Part shown: piece by piece, positions 38,893-48,006 of the stretch | Position numbering within the stretch: position 1 is the stretch's first letter | Layout of the letters: the number at the start of each line of letters is the position of its first letter | From: Desulfolutivibrio sulfoxidireducens | GTDB taxonomy: Bacteria > Desulfobacterota > Desulfovibrionia > Desulfovibrionales > Desulfovibrionaceae | Length of the DNA: 64,000 nucleotides | Reading direction: 5' to 3' | Assembly: GCF_013376475.1 (NCBI RefSeq) | Contig: NZ_CP045508.1 | Coordinates: forward strand, 1,485,501-1,549,500 | Made by a program: the position numbers and the translations under genes | Notes under the pieces: model-generated | What the model was told of the DNA's origin: nothing | The model's input: only the letters and a program-made list of their open reading frames with translations | Database searches by the model: none

Positions 38893-39888
38893 CTAGACAT
38901 GGTTGCGCAGCATGAGTTCCATGGGGTGGGGCCGCAGGTACCATTGGTCCTTCAGGTAGGCCGCGTCGTATGTGCGCACGTAGTGGGAGAGCAGGGTGAC
39001 GGGCACGATCAGGGGCAGCATCCCGGCCCGGTAGTTCTCGAACAGTTCCAGGGCCTCGGCCTTTTCGTCCGGGGTGATGCGCTTTTTGAAATAGCCCAGG
39101 ATATGCTGCAACACGTTCACATGCTTGGCCGGGGTGGCGCGCAGGGCCATGGCGGACAAAAGCAGCCCCTGATATTCGCCGAAAAGCTCCGCGTCCGGGA
39201 CCGAGGCGGCCCTGGCCACCAGGCGCCCCATCTCCGTGGCGATCTTTGGGGAGTGGGAGAGGACAAGGTATTTGTGCGCGGCGTGGAAGGAAACGAGCCG
39301 GGAAACCCGGGCGCCTTTGCCGGACGCGCCGGCCGTCCCGGTTTTGTCCATCCCGACCTCGGCCAGAAGATCGCGGAACCGGCGCAGGGTGAAGACCCGC
39401 TCGATGAAATTTTCGCGCAGGACCGGGTCGTGCAGTCGGCCTTCCTCCTCCACGGGCAAAAAGGGGAAGCGGTCCATGAAGGCCCGGGCGAAAAGCCCCA
39501 CCCCGGTCATGGCCGGCGGTCCCTTCTCCGGGTAGACCTTGACCCGGGCCATGCCGCTTGACGGCGACTTGCTCTTGAAGATGTAGCCGCACAGGTCCTC
39601 CCCGGCCAACTCTTCCACCCGGCGGGCGCAGTAGGCCTTCATGCGCTCCGTGAGGTCCTCTCCGGTATGTATGACCTCAAGGCGCGGGGCGGTCGGGTCA
39701 CCGGCCAGGCGCATGGCCGGGCGCGGTATGCCCAGGCCGCATTCCACCTCGGGGCACACGGGCACGAATTCGAAAAACCGGCCCAGGGTGTCGGCAACGT
39801 AGGCGTCGCGCTTGTGGCCGCCGTCGTAGCGCACGTTTTGCCCAAGAAGGCAGGTGCTAACCCCCATGCGGATGGGTCGTTGTTTCAT
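38893..39888 (-). CDS. DUF523-DUF1722 protein (YbgA-type)
   Basis: 331 residues. The DUF523 half (1-about 150) begins IRMGVSTCLLGQNVRYDGGHKR and has VPVCPEVECGLGIPRPAMRL. The DUF1722/YbgA half (about 165-331) has HAAHKYLVLSHSP, KHVNVLQHILGYFKK and FENYRAGMLPLIVPVTLLSHY. The fusion is common in bacteria; its role is not settled. AAAGG lies upstream of the ATG at 39888. A longer frame runs upstream without signals. Confidence 0.9.
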   Translation of the reverse strand: MKQRPIRMGVSTCLLGQNVRYDGGHKRDAYVADTLGRFFEFVPVCPEVECGLGIPRPAMRLAGDPTAPRLEVIHTGEDLTERMKAYCARRVEELAGEDLCGYIFKSKSPSSGMARVKVYPEKGPPAMTGVGLFARAFMDRFPFLPVEEEGRLHDPVLRENFIERVFTLRRFRDLLAEVGMDKTGTAGASGKGARVSRLVSFHAAHKYLVLSHSPKIATEMGRLVARAASVPDAELFGEYQGLLLSAMALRATPAKHVNVLQHILGYFKKRITPDEKAEALELFENYRAGMLPLIVPVTLLSHYVRTYDAAYLKDQWYLRPHPMELMLRNHV

Positions 39889-40182
39889 GTGGCCTTTCCC
39901 TCTCGTGAGGCGGGCGGCGTCCGGGCCGCCGGGAAAAAGGTCTCGGGTGCGGGAGGATCGGGGCGTCTTGCCGGGCGTGGACAAAGCGGATAAGTCTTTG
40001 ACCCCGTTACGGTGGAGTGTACGTTTTTTCGCGTGGAAATCAATTTCCGGATCGTGTCTCCCCTGGGAATCGGGGGACAGCGCTTTTCGGACGCGATGGT
40101 GTGGTCCCGGGTCATCGACCCCTCGTTGCCGCTGGCGATCGGGGCGGGCGACGCGAGGCCGGGATGAAAAGGAGCATCGGAC

Positions 40183-40809
40183 ATGGGCGGTTGCGCGGCG
40201 AATGCGGTTTTTTTCGATTTCGGCGGAGTTGTGGCCGAGGAGGGGTTCATGACCTGGCTGGCCGATATGGCCGAGGCCAGGGGACTTGCCCCCGGGGCCA
40301 TGGTCCAGGCCGGGATGTCGGCCATGTGGGCCTCGGGTTTCGTCCTCGGCAAGGGCGGCGAGGCCGATTTCCTGCGCGAGTTTCTGGCCGCCACAGGGAT
40401 ATCCCTGACTGTCGGGGAAGTGCGCCATGAGGTTTTCCGGCGGTTCGTGGTCCGGCCGTTCATGCTCGCGTGCGCCGACCGCCTGCGCGCCGCCGGGGTC
40501 GCAACGGCCATTTTGAGCGACCAGACCTTCTGGCTCGATGAACTCGACCGGGAGCAGTCTTTTTTCAGACATTTCGACATGGTCTTCAACAGCTATCACC
40601 ACGGCATCTCCAAGCAGGATGCCGCCTTTTTCGAACTGGCCATGGATCGCATGGGGGTCTCCCCCGAACGGTCCATCTTTATCGACGACAATCCGCACAA
40701 CGTGGCCCTGGCCGCATCCCTTGGCATGGCGGCCATCCACTACGCCGGGCGGGACGATTTTTTGGCCGACATGGCCCGCCTGTGCCCCGCGGCCCTGGAG
40801 GCGAACTGA
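40183..40809 (+). CDS. HAD-family hydrolase, YihX-like
   Basis: 208 residues with nucleophile Asp12 in VFFDFGGVV (Gly in the second Asp position, as in YihX-type phosphatases), ILSDQ motif II, K-containing YHHGISKQD (motif III) and FIDDNPHNV motif IV. The substrate is probably a small phosphorylated metabolite. Its TGA overlaps the psd ATG by one base, so it is coupled with phospholipid genes, an arrangement that hints at phosphate-ester recycling but does not prove it. Confidence 0.85.
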   Translation: MGGCAANAVFFDFGGVVAEEGFMTWLADMAEARGLAPGAMVQAGMSAMWASGFVLGKGGEADFLREFLAATGISLTVGEVRHEVFRRFVVRPFMLACADRLRAAGVATAILSDQTFWLDELDREQSFFRHFDMVFNSYHHGISKQDAAFFELAMDRMGVSPERSIFIDDNPHNVALAASLGMAAIHYAGRDDFLADMARLCPAALEAN

Positions 40810-41459
40810 TGCGCGGCGACTATTCCCCCTTCGGGCTGGCCCTGGACGGCCTGCCCATCATCGGCGTGGTGGCCCTGGCGGCCCTGGTCGCGGCGCTTTT
40901 GCGCTGGCCCTACGCCGCCGTCTTTTTCCTTTTGTGCACGGCCTTTTGCGTGCAGTTTTTTCGCGACCCGGAGCGGGTGATCCCGGACGGACCGGGACTT
41001 GCCGTCTCGCCCGCTGACGGCCGGGTGGTCCGGCTGGGACGGGCCCCCGACCCCCTGACCGGGGAGATGAAGGACGTGGTGTGCATCTTCATGAACGTCT
41101 TCAATGTCCATGTGAACCGCGTGCCCGTGGCCGGAACCATCCAACGGATCGAATATTTTCCGGGAAAGTTCGTGAACGCCGACCTGGACAAGGCCTCCAC
41201 GGACAACGAGCGCAACGTCGTGGTGATCGCCGACCAGGAGGGCCGCTCCTTTACCGTGGTCCAGATCGCGGGACTCATCGCCCGGCGCATCGTCTGCCGG
41301 GCCAAGCCCGGGGACGCGTTTTCCCGGGGGGAGCGTTTCGGCATGATCAAGTTCGGGTCCAGGGTTGACGTGTATTTGCCACATGGTTATCATCAGGCGG
41401 TAACAATGGATCAGACGGTCGTGGCCGGGCAGACCGTCATCGCCCAGAAAAGACCGTAA
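40809..41459 (+). CDS. psd: Phosphatidylserine decarboxylase, short archaeal-type
   Basis: 216 residues, the short proenzyme class. One or two N-terminal membrane spans (about 13-50) precede FFRDPERVIPDGPGLAVSPADGRV, the motif MNVFNVHVNR and the autocleavage site KFG183-S184 whose Ser becomes the pyruvoyl group. It converts phosphatidylserine from PssA (next gene) to phosphatidylethanolamine. Its last codons lie in a 20-bp tandem duplication. Confidence 0.94.
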   Translation: MRGDYSPFGLALDGLPIIGVVALAALVAALLRWPYAAVFFLLCTAFCVQFFRDPERVIPDGPGLAVSPADGRVVRLGRAPDPLTGEMKDVVCIFMNVFNVHVNRVPVAGTIQRIEYFPGKFVNADLDKASTDNERNVVVIADQEGRSFTVVQIAGLIARRIVCRAKPGDAFSRGERFGMIKFGSRVDVYLPHGYHQAVTMDQTVVAGQTVIAQKRP

Positions 41460-41480
41460 TCGCCCAGAAAAGACCGTAAT
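41441..41480. repeat. 20-bp perfect tandem duplication at the psd stop
   Basis: CGCCCAGAAAAGACCGTAAT occurs twice in a row, followed by the first three bases of a third copy. The first copy carries the psd stop codon; the second lies in the spacer before pssA. Confidence 0.95.
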
Positions 41481-41489
41481 CGCGAGAAT

Positions 41490-42254
41490 ATGGACAACGA
41501 AGCCCCCAGGTCCGCCCGAAAGGGCGTCTACATCCTGCCCAACATGCTCACCGTGGCCAGCCTTTTTTGCGGCTTCATGGGCATCCTGTGGGCCATCGAG
41601 GGGCGCTTCGACCTGACCTCCCTGGCCATTCTGGCCAGTTGCCTGTTCGACGGCCTGGACGGCAAGGTGGCCCGGCTGACGGGTACCTCCAGCGATTTCG
41701 GGGTCCAGCTCGATTCCCTGTGCGATCTGGTGGCCTTCGGCGTGGCCCCGGCCATCATGCTCTATCAGTGGGAACTGCACGCCTTCGGCCGTCTGGGAAT
41801 CATGGCCTCCTTCCTTATGGTGGCCTGCGGGGCGCTCAGGCTGGCCCGGTTCAACGTCCAGACCGCAACCGGCGGCAAGAAGTTTTTTGTGGGTCTGCCC
41901 ATTCCGGCCGCCGGATGTACCGTGGCCACCCTGTTTTTGTTTACTCCGTACCTGCCTGACGACATCTCCCAGGCCGTCATCCCCAAGGCCTGCCTGGTCC
42001 TGGCCTATCTCCTGTCTTTTCTCATGGTCAGCCGGGTGCGCTACGCCTCCTTCAAGGAATTCGGGCTGATCAAGGCCCATCCGTTCCGGGCCATGGTCAC
42101 GGCCATCCTGCTCTTCGTCCTGGTGGCCTCCGAACCCAAGCTCTTGGGATTTCTCTTCTTTTTCGGTTACATGCTGTCCGGTCTGGTCTACACCTTTCTT
42201 ATCCTTCCCCGCCGGTCCCGTCTGCTACGGGAGTCCCTCCAGGAACTCTCGTAA
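41490..42254 (+). CDS. pssA: CDP-diacylglycerol-serine O-phosphatidyltransferase
   Basis: 254 residues, integral membrane. The CDP-alcohol phosphotransferase motif runs D57-G-K-V-A61-R ... G71-x3-D75-x3-D79. About six to eight membrane spans are visible. It makes phosphatidylserine for Psd in the preceding gene. The ribosome-binding site is weak (GAGAAT), and the spacer was created by the tandem duplication. Confidence 0.94.
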   Translation: MDNEAPRSARKGVYILPNMLTVASLFCGFMGILWAIEGRFDLTSLAILASCLFDGLDGKVARLTGTSSDFGVQLDSLCDLVAFGVAPAIMLYQWELHAFGRLGIMASFLMVACGALRLARFNVQTATGGKKFFVGLPIPAAGCTVATLFLFTPYLPDDISQAVIPKACLVLAYLLSFLMVSRVRYASFKEFGLIKAHPFRAMVTAILLFVLVASEPKLLGFLFFFGYMLSGLVYTFLILPRRSRLLRESLQELS

Positions 42255-42383
42255 AAAACGTCTCGCCCGCATACCGGCAATCCCCGTATTGTCAGAACCA
42301 AGGCCCTCGGCTAGGGTAGCCCCTCGCCGTTTCCCTCACGCCTCACTCCATCCGCGCCAGCGGATGCCCCCAAGGAGTCGGCC

Positions 42384-43919
42384 ATGTCCGAACGCGTGTA
42401 TATTTTCGACACCACCTTGCGCGATGGGGAACAGTCCCCCGGCGCCACCATGACCCCCCAGGAAAAGGTCCGCATGGCCCGCCAACTCGAAACCCTGGGC
42501 GTGGACATCATCGAGGCCGGTTTTCCGGCCGCCAGCGACGGCGACTTCGAATCCGTGCGCATGATCGCCGCAGCCGTCAAGAACGTCCAGGTGGCCGCCT
42601 TGTGCCGGGCCCTGACCTCGGACATCGATCGCGGCTTCGCGGCCATAAAAGACGCGGTCAATCCGCGCATCCACACCTTTATCGCCACCTCCGAGCTGCA
42701 CATGAAACATAAGCTCGGGAAAGCGCCGCACGAGGTCATGGACATGGCCAAAGCCGCCGTGTCCCACGCCGCCTCCCTGACCAAAAACGTGGAATTCTCC
42801 GCCGAGGACGCCTCCCGCTCCGAGCCCGAATTCCTGGCCGCCATGTGCGAACTGGCCATCGAGGCCGGGGCCACCACCGTGAACATCCCTGATACCGTGG
42901 GCTACGCCCAGCCCGCCGAATTCGCGGAACTGATCCGCTTTCTGCTCGGCCGGGTCAAAAACAGCCGCAAGGCCGTCTTTGCCGTGCATTGCCACAACGA
43001 TCTGGGCCTGGCCGCGGCCAACACCCTGGCCGCCCTGGCCGCCGGGGCCCGACAGGCCGAGGTCACCCTGTCCGGCATCGGCGAGCGGGCCGGAAACGCC
43101 GCCCTGGAGCAGGTGGTCATGGCCCTTCGAACCAGGCCCAACTACTACAATCTGGAGACGGGCATCGACTCGGAGCAGATCTACCCCTCCTGCCGGCTGC
43201 TCTCCCGGGTCATCGGCATGCCCATCCCGCCGTATCAGTCCATTATCGGGCGCAACGCCTTTGCCCACGAGTCCGGCATCCACCAGCATGGCATGCTCAA
43301 GGACCGCCGCACCTACGAGATCATGACCCCCCAGTCCATCGGCCGGGCCGGGACCGAGATGGTCCTCGGCAAGCACTCCGGACGCCACGCGCTCAAGGCC
43401 AAGATCGAACAGCTCAACTACCGCCTTGCCGATGACCAGATCGACGCCGTGTTCGAGGCCGTCAAGGAACTGGCCGACCGCAAAAAACAGATCTACGACG
43501 AGGACGTGGAATCGCTTATCCTGGAAAAGATCTTCCGCATCCCGGACAAGTACCGCCTCAAATACCTGACCGTGCTCTCCGGCAACATCGAGATGTCCCC
43601 CTCGGCCGCCGTGCTCATGGAGATCGACGGCGTCGAGGTCAAGACCTCGGCCTTCGGCGTGGGGCCTGTGGACGCCGCCTTCCACGCCATAAGCGACCTG
43701 ACCGGGAAGAAACCCGAACTCGATTCCTACATGGTCAACGCCATCACCGGCGGCGCCGACGCCCAGGGCGAGGTCACCGTGCGCATCCGCGACGGCCAGA
43801 AGACCTCGGTCGGACGCGGCTCCCATGACGACATCATCGTGGCCAGCGCCCTGGCCTACTTGAACGCCCTTAACCGGATGGCCAAAAAAGAGGAGGAACG
43901 CGAATGCGCCGCACTTTAG
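42384..43919 (+). CDS. leuA: 2-isopropylmalate synthase
   Basis: 511 residues. The HMGL-type barrel (FDTTLRDGEQSPGATM, HCHNDLGLAAAN, GERAGNAALEQ, HESGIHQHGML) is followed by the LeuA regulatory domain (about 390-500), so leucine feedback inhibition is expected. It condenses acetyl-CoA with 2-ketoisovalerate. AAGGAG lies seven bases upstream. It overlaps leuC by 16 bases. Confidence 0.97.
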   Translation: MSERVYIFDTTLRDGEQSPGATMTPQEKVRMARQLETLGVDIIEAGFPAASDGDFESVRMIAAAVKNVQVAALCRALTSDIDRGFAAIKDAVNPRIHTFIATSELHMKHKLGKAPHEVMDMAKAAVSHAASLTKNVEFSAEDASRSEPEFLAAMCELAIEAGATTVNIPDTVGYAQPAEFAELIRFLLGRVKNSRKAVFAVHCHNDLGLAAANTLAALAAGARQAEVTLSGIGERAGNAALEQVVMALRTRPNYYNLETGIDSEQIYPSCRLLSRVIGMPIPPYQSIIGRNAFAHESGIHQHGMLKDRRTYEIMTPQSIGRAGTEMVLGKHSGRHALKAKIEQLNYRLADDQIDAVFEAVKELADRKKQIYDEDVESLILEKIFRIPDKYRLKYLTVLSGNIEMSPSAAVLMEIDGVEVKTSAFGVGPVDAAFHAISDLTGKKPELDSYMVNAITGGADAQGEVTVRIRDGQKTSVGRGSHDDIIVASALAYLNALNRMAKKEEERECAAL

Positions 43920-45163
43920 CCGAAAAGATCCTTGCCGAAAAAAGCGGCCAGGAGGACGTCGCCCCGGGACGCATCGTGCGTTGCCCCCTGTCCCTGGTCC
44001 TGGCCAATGACATCACCGCCCCCCTGGCCATCAAGGCCATGGCCAAAATGGGCGCGGACGCCGTCTTCGACCGGGAAAAGGTGGTCATCGTCTGCGACCA
44101 CTTCACCCCCAACAAGGACATCGACTCCGCCGAACAGGTCAAGTTCTGCCGCGAGTTCGCCCGCAAAATGGGCCTGGTCAACTACTTCGAGGGCGGCAAC
44201 GTGGGCGTCGAACACGCGCTTCTGCCCGAACTGGGCCTTGTCGGCCCGGGCGACGTGGTGGTCGGCGGCGACTCCCATACCTGTACCTACGGCGGCCTCG
44301 GGGCCTTCGCCACCGGCCTCGGCTCGACCGACATCGGCGCGGCCATGGCCCTGGGCGAGACCTGGTTCAAGGTCCCGCCCACCATCAAGGTCGTCCTGGC
44401 CGGCAAGCTGGCCCCCTTCGTCGGGGCCAAGGACCTGATGCTTAGGCTCATCGGCATGATCGGCGTCTCCGGGGCCCTGTACAAGGCCCTGGAATTCACC
44501 GGTCCCCTGGCCACGAGCCTCTCCGTGGAAGGCCGCATGACCATGGCCAACATGGCCATCGAGGCCGGGGCCAAGGTCGGACTCTTTGCCGCCGACGACA
44601 TCACCGCCGTCTACGCCGCCGCCCACGGCCGCATGGACGCGCCGCTTCTGAGCGCCGACCCCGGCGCGACCTACGAGCGCGAGGTGGTCATCGACGCCAC
44701 CTCCCTCTCCCCCCAGGTGGCCTGCCCGCATCTGCCTGATAACGTCAAACCCGTGGAGGAACTGTCCTCCATCACCATCGATCAGGCCGTCATCGGCTCC
44801 TGCACCAACGGCCGCATCGAGGACCTGCGCGTGGCCGCCGCCATCCTCAAAGGCAAAAAGGCCGCCAAAAACGTGCGCCTGATCATCCTCCCGGCCACCC
44901 CGGCCATCTGGAAGGAGGCCCTTCACGAGGGACTTCTCGAAATCTTCATGGACGCCGGGGCCATCATCGGGCCGCCCACCTGCGGCCCCTGCCTCGGCGG
45001 ACACATGGGCATCCTGGCCGGCGGCGAACGGGCCATCGCCACCACCAACCGCAACTTCAAGGGCCGCATGGGCAGCCTCGACAGCGAAGTCTACCTGGCC
45101 AGCCCCGCCGTGGCCGCCGCCAGCGCGTTGACCGGAGTCATTACGCATCCGGGGAGGGTGTAG
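43904..45163 (+). CDS. leuC: 3-isopropylmalate dehydratase large subunit
   Basis: 419 residues, the shorter LeuC class of aconitase-like enzymes. The [4Fe-4S] cysteines lie in IGSCTNGR (near 300) and PTCGPCLGGH (near 360). GGDSHTCTYGGLGAFATGLGSTD is the typical substrate block. It isomerises isopropylmalate together with LeuD. Between leuC and leuD lie about 215 non-coding bases with strong hairpins. Confidence 0.97.
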   Translation: MRRTLAEKILAEKSGQEDVAPGRIVRCPLSLVLANDITAPLAIKAMAKMGADAVFDREKVVIVCDHFTPNKDIDSAEQVKFCREFARKMGLVNYFEGGNVGVEHALLPELGLVGPGDVVVGGDSHTCTYGGLGAFATGLGSTDIGAAMALGETWFKVPPTIKVVLAGKLAPFVGAKDLMLRLIGMIGVSGALYKALEFTGPLATSLSVEGRMTMANMAIEAGAKVGLFAADDITAVYAAAHGRMDAPLLSADPGATYEREVVIDATSLSPQVACPHLPDNVKPVEELSSITIDQAVIGSCTNGRIEDLRVAAAILKGKKAAKNVRLIILPATPAIWKEALHEGLLEIFMDAGAIIGPPTCGPCLGGHMGILAGGERAIATTNRNFKGRMGSLDSEVYLASPAVAAASALTGVITHPGRV

Positions 45164-45172
45164 GATGATGTG

Positions 45173-45359
45173 GGGAGGGGGCTTCGCCCCCTCCCCACAC
45201 CCCACCCCCGCCCGGGGGGAATGATTCCCCCCGGACCCCCCCGTAGGGGGGTGGGATGGGGGTTGAAAGAGACGACTATAAACTATTGAAGTTTTCTGGG
45301 AGGGAGGGATGCGGGGAGGGAACCCTCTTTTTCAAAAGAGGGTTCCCTCCCCGCATCCT
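45173..45359. repeat. Hairpin block between leuC and leuD
   Basis: At least three structures are visible: GGGGAGGGGG paired with CCCCCTCCCC (45173-45197), GGGGGGAATGATTCCCCCC, and a 24-26-bp near-perfect stem from 45308 to 45359 (GGATGCGGGGAGGGAACCCT arm). The motif AAACTATTGAAGTTTTC (45280-45296) precedes the last stem; the same motif and layout recur at 57905. This is probably a mobile-origin or stability hairpin. Confidence 0.8.
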
Positions 45360-45381
45360 CCAAATCCAAAAGGAGCTACGC

Positions 45382-45879
45382 ATGTTCCATGGAAAAGCGC
45401 ACAAGGTCGGGGTGCATATCGACACCGACGCCATCATACCGGCCAAGTTTCTGGTCACCACGGACCCTGTGGAGTTGGGTGCGAACTGCATGTCCGGGCT
45501 TGAGCCGGGCTGGGTGGAGAGGGTGAGGAAGGGCGATATCTTGGTCGCCGGGGAGAATTTCGGCTGCGGGTCGTCGCGGGAACATGCCCCGGTGGCGATT
45601 TTGGGGGCCGGGATTCCGGTGGTTGCGGCGCACAGTTTTGCCAGGATTTTTTACAGGAACGGGTTCAATATGGGGCTGACCTTGCTTGAGATCGGGGACG
45701 GGGTTGAGAAGATACATGATGGCGATGAGTTGCGTGTGGACGCGGACGCCGGGGTGATTGAAAATGTCACCACGGGGGAGACGATTCCCTGCGCCCCGGT
45801 GCCGGCGTTCATGCGCGAGATTTTGGACAGGGGCGGTCTGGCCGGCTACGTCAAGGACCAGTTGGAAAAGCGGGCCTAG
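45382..45879 (+). CDS. leuD: 3-isopropylmalate dehydratase small subunit
   Basis: 165 residues, the normal size for the partner of short Leu[28 protein letters not shown] and [11 protein letters not shown] are hallmarks. AAAAGGAG lies upstream of the ATG. Its codons end in G or T (GTT, TTG, GGG, ATT) far more often than those of leuC, which prefers C. Confidence 0.96.
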   Translation: MFHGKAHKVGVHIDTDAIIPAKFLVTTDPVELGANCMSGLEPGWVERVRKGDILVAGENFGCGSSREHAPVAILGAGIPVVAAHSFARIFYRNGFNMGLTLLEIGDGVEKIHDGDELRVDADAGVIENVTTGETIPCAPVPAFMREILDRGGLAGYVKDQLEKRA

Positions 45880-45902
45880 GGCCGCAAGCGGGGAGATTTT
45901 TC

Positions 45903-46982
45903 ATGAAATATCGAATGTGCGTGTTGCCGGGCGACGGCATCGGCCCGGAGATCGTGGCCCAGGCCGTGCGGGTCCTGGACAGGGTGGGCGAGGTGTTCGG
46001 GCATGGGTTCGAATGCGCGACGCAACTGATCGGCGGCGCGGCCATCGACGCCACGGGCGGGCCGCTGCCGGAGGAGACCTTGGTCGCGGCCAAGGCCTCG
46101 GACGCGGTGCTTCTGGGCGCGGTGGGCGGTCCGAAGTGGGACGCCATGGACAAGGCCGTGCGGCCGGAGAAGGGCCTTTTGGGGATACGCAAGGAATTGG
46201 GCCTGTTCGCCAACCTGCGTCCGGCCAGGCTTTTCGATGTCTTAAAGAACGCGTGTTGCCTGCGTCCGGACATCGTGGGCCAGGGCCTGGACGTCATGGT
46301 GGTCCGGGAGCTCACGGGCGGGGCCTATTTCGGCCAGCCCCGGGGTGAGGAGACGCGCGGCGGCGAGCGCGTGGCCTTTAACACCATGATCTATTCCGAG
46401 TCCGAGATTCGCCGCATCGCCAAGGTGGGCTTCGAGACAGCCAGAAAGCGTAGCGGAAAATTGTGCTCGGTGGACAAGGCCAACGTGCTCGATGTCTCGC
46501 AGTTGTGGCGCGAGGTGGTCATTGACGAGGCCCGGAACCATTCGGACGTGGAGCTCTCCCACATGTACGTGGACAACGCGGCCATGCAGCTCGTGCGCGC
46601 CCCGTCCCAGTTCGACGTCATCGTCACCGAGAACCTGTTCGGGGACATTTTATCCGACGAGGCGGCGGTGATCACCGGGTCCATCGGCATGCTGCCCTCG
46701 GCGTCTCTCGGCGCGGGCGGTCCCGGGCTCTACGAGCCGATTCACGGCTCGGCCCCGGATATCGCGGGGAAAGACCTGGCCAATCCGTTGGCCACGATCC
46801 TGTCCGTGGCCATGATGTTCACGCACTCCCTGGATCTGCCCGCCGAGGCCGCGGCGGTGGAGCGGGCCGTTGCCGAGGTGCTTGGCCAGGGGTATCGCAC
46901 GGGCGACATCATGAGCCCCGGCGGAGCCCTTGTCGGCTGCTCACGGATGGGGGAGCTGGTGGCCGGAGCCATCCGGGCGTAG
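45903..46982 (+). CDS. leuB: 3-isopropylmalate dehydrogenase
   Basis: 359 residues, NAD-dependent, last enzyme of the leucine branch before transamination. [49 protein letters not shown] and [19 protein letters not shown] are the usual blocks. It ends the leu cluster and is followed by a strong terminator. Confidence 0.97.
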   Translation: MKYRMCVLPGDGIGPEIVAQAVRVLDRVGEVFGHGFECATQLIGGAAIDATGGPLPEETLVAAKASDAVLLGAVGGPKWDAMDKAVRPEKGLLGIRKELGLFANLRPARLFDVLKNACCLRPDIVGQGLDVMVVRELTGGAYFGQPRGEETRGGERVAFNTMIYSESEIRRIAKVGFETARKRSGKLCSVDKANVLDVSQLWREVVIDEARNHSDVELSHMYVDNAAMQLVRAPSQFDVIVTENLFGDILSDEAAVITGSIGMLPSASLGAGGPGLYEPIHGSAPDIAGKDLANPLATILSVAMMFTHSLDLPAEAAAVERAVAEVLGQGYRTGDIMSPGGALVGCSRMGELVAGAIRA

Positions 46983-47006
46983 GACGCGGGAAGAGCGATC
47001 AATCCA

Positions 47007-47044
47007 GGCCGCCGTCCGAGGGAATCGGGCGGCGGCCGTTTCGT
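47007..47044 (+). terminator. Terminator of the leu cluster
   Basis: GGCCGCCG-TCCGA pairs with TCGG-GCGGCGGCC around a five-base loop, followed by GTTTCGTTT. It lies 25 bases after the leuB stop. Confidence 0.8.
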
Positions 47045-47155
47045 TTGGGCGCACCAGGAGGCCTACAATCGACGCGAGGCGAAAAGGTGAACAGGTTTGG
47101 GCCGGGGGCTTTGCGTGGCTTAGGGCGCGTGAGAGGCCGGACTTTGAGGGAGGGG

Positions 47156-47263
47156 CTATTTGCAACCCTTGGTCCTGTCGTCGTGGCGAGAGTAGTAGAG
47201 TCCGACCAGGAAGACGCCGAGGGCCACCAGGGCGGCGAGAATCCACACGAGGTTTCCGGTCAT
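47156..47263 (-). CDS. Tiny single-span membrane protein (35 aa)
   Basis: On the minus strand: MTGNLVWILAALVALGVFLV followed by GLYYSRHDDRTKGCK, stop. It has one membrane span and a charged C-terminal tail. The ATG overlaps the stop of the 47-residue gene upstream (ATGA), and the reading is free of gaps. I do not recognise a family. The fused overlap and the clean single-span design support real genes; codon use fits the chromosome. Confidence 0.65.
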   Translation of the reverse strand: MTGNLVWILAALVALGVFLVGLYYSRHDDRTKGCK

Positions 47264-47403
47264 TTCGTCCTCCATGTGAGGTAGAGACAGGCGGCAAAAC
47301 AGGCCGCTCCAATGGCGATGCCGAGGGCCGTTTCCTGAAAGACGCCGACCGCCATGGCGGCCACGCTGAACTTCTCAAGCCAATCGGCGGCGCGTTTGAC
47401 CAT
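47260..47403 (-). CDS. Tiny membrane protein (47 aa)
   Basis: On the minus strand: MVKRAADWLEKFSVAAMAVG, then VFQETALGIAIGAACFAACLYLTWRTK. It has an amphipathic start and one or two hydrophobic spans. AAGG lies eight bases before the ATG. It is the first of two overlapping genes. Function unknown; small subunits of respiratory complexes are one possibility, but no partner is nearby. Confidence 0.65.
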   Translation of the reverse strand: MVKRAADWLEKFSVAAMAVGVFQETALGIAIGAACFAACLYLTWRTK

Positions 47404-47706
47404 GCTCTTACCTTGCTCATGCCGGGCAGGAAGTCAAGGTGCGGATCGGCCCAGGCCGCCCGGACCCTGCCGCCCGAGTCCGATCCGGGAGCATGATCCC
47501 GGCAGGGTGGAGATGATCTCGCGGCCTGTATCCCGTGGTGGGTGTGGGCCGCAACTTTTTTTCTGGGGGACTGTCCCCGGGGCCGACATGAGCGAGCCAC
47601 CTTACATTCCCCTTCTGAATCTCAAAAGTGGGGGCCAGGTGGGGGACAAAATGCCCATGGGACTGAAAAGGGGCCAGGTCATTTCGACCCGGCCCTTTGA
47701 TGTTCG
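47404..47706. other. Intergenic stretch upstream of the tiny genes and left of the island
   Basis: No gene is seen. It holds a CCGGGA...TCCCGG inverted repeat (47485-47502) in the likely promoter area of the two tiny genes and, at its right end, the hairpin that served as the original terminator of tRNA-Arg. Confidence 0.5.
47676..47698 (-). terminator. Original tRNA-Arg terminator, now displaced
   Basis: AAAGGGGCCAGGTC pairs with GACCCGGCCCTTT (one bulge, one wobble). It sits directly beyond the displaced 3' tRNA fragment, in the same relative place as the terminator that follows the intact tRNA at 51799. Confidence 0.6.
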
Positions 47707-47751
47707 TGGTGCGCCCGAGAGGTTTCGAACCTCTGACCTACGGATTCGTAG
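47707..47751 (-). repeat. Attachment-site repeat: 3' fragment of tRNA-Arg(ACG)
   Basis: These 45 bases match the 3' part of the tRNA-Arg gene at 51835-51879 (anticodon loop through CCA) with one mismatch in the T loop. The 5' half is missing, so it is a duplicated attachment site rather than a working tRNA. Confidence 0.93.
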
Positions 47752-47890
47752 ATAGGAAGTGCGTAGTATCCCTCTATATCCCGGACTTGCCCGATGTGTC
47801 CCAATCGTGCTAAATTTTGAGAGAAATTAGATCGATTTTTCGAATCGCCTTGCCTTCGTTTACCATGTTTATCCCCCCATTTACTGCAAA

Positions 47891-47913
47891 TTTTACACGT
47901 ATTGTACAAGTAG
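47891..47913. repeat. Inner direct repeat, left copy
   Basis: TTTTACACGTATTGTACAAG plus TAG; 21 of 23 bases match the copy at 51768-51790 in the same orientation. Each lies inside the outer attachment repeats. Confidence 0.8.
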
Positions 47914-47967
47914 GGGCGGTCACGCTGGACCCAAGTCGGAGCATTCCATACTGCAAGCGAGAAAACA

Positions 47968-47995
47968 TTTGAAAAAGTTGGCATCTTGGCATAAT
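47968..47995 (+). promoter_or_regulatory. Possible hamA promoter
   Basis: TTTGAA or TTGAAA, 15-16 bases, then CATAAT (47990-47995). Transcription would start only a few bases before the annotated ATG, implying a nearly leaderless message or a start further in. Confidence 0.3.
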
Positions 47996-48006
47996 CACGA
48001 ATCGAT

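Noticed and set aside
47707-47751. Possible second tRNA-Arg gene
   Set aside because: Only the 3' half from the anticodon loop to CCA is present; the acceptor 5' strand and D arm are missing.
47679-47984. Minus-strand open frame of 101 codons across the attachment repeat, a possible integrase remnant
   Set aside because: It shows no tyrosine-recombinase motif and runs through the tRNA fragment; no ribosome-binding site.
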